Shown: positions 5,670 to 7,192 of the stretch, one piece after another
How the letters are laid out: every line of letters starts with the position of its first letter
Numbering within the stretch: the first letter of the stretch is position 1
Assembly (NCBI GenBank): GCA_002732845.1
Contig: NVSZ01000009.1
Location: 2,021-9,212 of the forward strand
Length of the DNA: 7,192 nucleotides
Direction of reading: 5' to 3'
DNA from: Rhodospirillaceae bacterium
GTDB lineage: Bacteria; Pseudomonadota; Alphaproteobacteria; Rhodospirillales; Magnetovibrionaceae
Made by a program: the position numbers and the translations under genes
Notes under the pieces: model-generated
What the model was told of the DNA's origin: nothing
Databases searched by the model: none
What the model saw: only the letters and a program-made list of their open reading frames with translations

Positions 5670-7192
5670 ATGACCGATTCAGACCCCTTTGACCTTGCCG
5701 ACCCAGACGACATTCCCCCTGAACCCGTGCGTTCCACCGCCTATTTAGACGGTTTGAACGAAAGCCAGGGCGAAGCGGTGCGCACCATTGAGGGACCGGT
5801 ATTGGTTCTGGCCGGGGCCGGCACCGGAAAAACCCGCGTTTTGATTACCCGTCTGGGGCATATTTTGATGCAAGGCCATGCCCACCCCGGTGAAATCTTG
5901 GCCGTGACTTTCACCAACAAAGCCGCTCGGGAAATGCAAGAACGGGTCGGCGAAATGCTCAACACCCCGGTTGATGGTTGGTGGGTCGGCACGTTTCACG
6001 CGCTCGCCACCCGCATTTTGCGCCGCCAAGCCGAAGCGGTCGACCTGAAATCTAACTTCACAATTTTAGATACCGACGATCAAATTCGCCTCATCAAACA
6101 GATTTTAGACGCCCGCGACATCGACCCCAAACGCTATCCCCCGCGCACCTTCAGCGCCGTGATACAACGTTGGAAAGATCGCTGCCTGATGCCCGAAAAG
6201 GTCACATCATCGGAAGCCATCGACCAATTGGGCGGGCATGCCATCGAAGTTTACGAAGACTATCAAAAAGAACTCAAACGCCTCAACGCCGCCGACTTTG
6301 GCGACTTGTTGATGTTGTGCGTGAAACTGTTTCAGGACGATCCCGAAACCTTAAAATATTATCAAAACCGCTTTCGCTATATCTTGGTCGATGAATACCA
6401 AGATACCAACGTCGCCCAATACCTGTGGCTGCGTTTGTTGGCGCAAAAACACAAAAACATCTGTTGTGTTGGCGATGACGATCAATCGATTTATTCTTGG
6501 CGGGGCGCCGAGGTTGGTAACATTTTACGGTTTGAAACGGATTTTCCCGGGGCCAAGACCGTTCGTTTGGAACGCAATTATCGTTCGACCCCACATATTT
6601 TGGGAGCCGCATCTGGCTTGATTGCCAAAAACGAAGATCGTTTGGGCAAAACCCTGTGGACCGATTTACAAGACGGTGAAAAAGTTCAGGTCCATGGTGT
6701 GTGGGACAGCATCGAAGAAGCCCGTTGGATCGGTGATGAAATCGAAGTTCATCAATCGCGCGGCGAAAGCCTCAACACCATGGCGATTTTGGTGCGCACA
6801 TCCGCACAAACCCGTGAATTTGAAGAACGCTTGATTACGCTTGGTTTACCGTACCAAGTGATCGGCGGCCTGCGCTTTTATGAACGTCAAGAAATCCGCG
6901 ATGCGGTGGCCTATCTGCGCGTGATTGCGCAACCGGACGACGATTTAGCATTCCAGCGCGTTGCCAACACCCCCAAACGCGGACTGGGTCAGGCGACCAT
7001 GCAAACGGTACACATGCATGCGCGCGCCAGCGGCGTTTCTTTAACCGTATCGATTCGCCAATTGTTGGAAACCGATGAATTAAAGGCCCGCCCGAAAAAG
7101 ACCTTCACCAACCTGTTAGACGAATTTGATCGGTGGCGGGACCTGTCAAAAAGCCATCCCCCCGCAGAATTAATGGACATCGTGCTCAAAGA
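5670..7192 (+). CDS. uvrD: UvrD/PcrA-type superfamily 1A DNA helicase, 3' end cut by window edge
   Basis: This is an ATP-dependent 3'-5' DNA helicase acting in nucleotide excision repair, mismatch repair and removal of RecA or stalled complexes. The first 507 codons are visible and open. Residues 1-28 are an acidic tail. Motifs follow in the expected order: Q motif GLNESQGEAV (28-37), Walker A AGAGTGKT (48-55), motif Ia TFTNKAAREM (80-89), motif Ib GTFHALATRILRR (107-119), Walker B VDEYQDT (240-246), motif III GDDDQSIYSWRGAE (268-281), motif IV LERNYRST (300-307), then VIGGLRFYERQEIRD and VANTPKRGLG in domain 2. The family is usually 700-800 residues, so motifs V and VI and the C-terminus lie beyond the window. 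The ATG at 5670 is the only credible start: the in-frame codons back to the ClC stop contain no ATG, GTG or TTG. The gene follows ClC by 36 bases in the same frame but is probably not functionally tied to it. PcrA and UvrD cannot be told apart on this fragment. Confidence 0.95.
   Translation, partial: MTDSDPFDLADPDDIPPEPVRSTAYLDGLNESQGEAVRTIEGPVLVLAGAGTGKTRVLITRLGHILMQGHAHPGEILAVTFTNKAAREMQERVGEMLNTPVDGWWVGTFHALATRILRRQAEAVDLKSNFTILDTDDQIRLIKQILDARDIDPKRYPPRTFSAVIQRWKDRCLMPEKVTSSEAIDQLGGHAIEVYEDYQKELKRLNAADFGDLLMLCVKLFQDDPETLKYYQNRFRYILVDEYQDTNVAQYLWLRLLAQKHKNICCVGDDDQSIYSWRGAEVGNILRFETDFPGAKTVRLERNYRSTPHILGAASGLIAKNEDRLGKTLWTDLQDGEKVQVHGVWDSIEEARWIGDEIEVHQSRGESLNTMAILVRTSAQTREFEERLITLGLPYQVIGGLRFYERQEIRDAVAYLRVIAQPDDDLAFQRVANTPKRGLGQATMQTVHMHARASGVSLTVSIRQLLETDELKARPKKTFTNLLDEFDRWRDLSKSHPPAELMDIVLK

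Overview
The window looks like chromosomal DNA of a free-living Gram-negative bacterium, most likely an alphaproteobacterium of the Rhodospirillales type. This is inferred from protein style: a UvrD with an acidic N-terminal tail, a CBS-tailed ClC, and a GGDEF protein with an N-terminal region of a kind often seen in that group. GC content is moderate and codon use looks even across all genes. I see no insertion sequence, phage gene, tRNA, rRNA or CRISPR array. Coding density is high, with six genes and no gene-free stretch over 300 bases.

Left part (1-2462, minus strand): a tight three-gene operon. In order of transcription it holds a soluble dolichol-phosphate-mannose-synthase-like family 2 glycosyltransferase, a TVP38/TMEM64 (VTT/DedA-superfamily) membrane protein, and an ArnT/PMT-like family 39 glycosyltransferase cut by the window edge. 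The gaps are 5 bases and then a 4-base GTGA overlap. The first enzyme would charge a polyprenyl phosphate with a sugar and the last would transfer that sugar to an acceptor on the outer face of the inner membrane. The membrane protein between them is a reasonable candidate for moving the lipid carrier across the membrane.

Middle (2463-2709): a divergent control region. It carries a perfect 11-base inverted repeat with arms 100 bases apart and a cluster of A-tracts between them.

Right part (2710-7192, plus strand): a diguanylate cyclase, a ClC chloride channel/transporter with C-terminal CBS domains, and the first 507 codons of a UvrD/PcrA-type helicase. The cyclase and ClC genes are 32 bases apart and may be co-transcribed. 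The helicase lacks a Shine-Dalgarno site but has an extended -10-like promoter placed so that the mRNA could be leaderless.

I do not see a clearly new biological system. The points most worth a second look are the make/flip/transfer logic of the left operon, the substituted ion-pathway residues in the ClC protein, the possible leaderless helicase promoter, and the inverted repeat in the divergent region.
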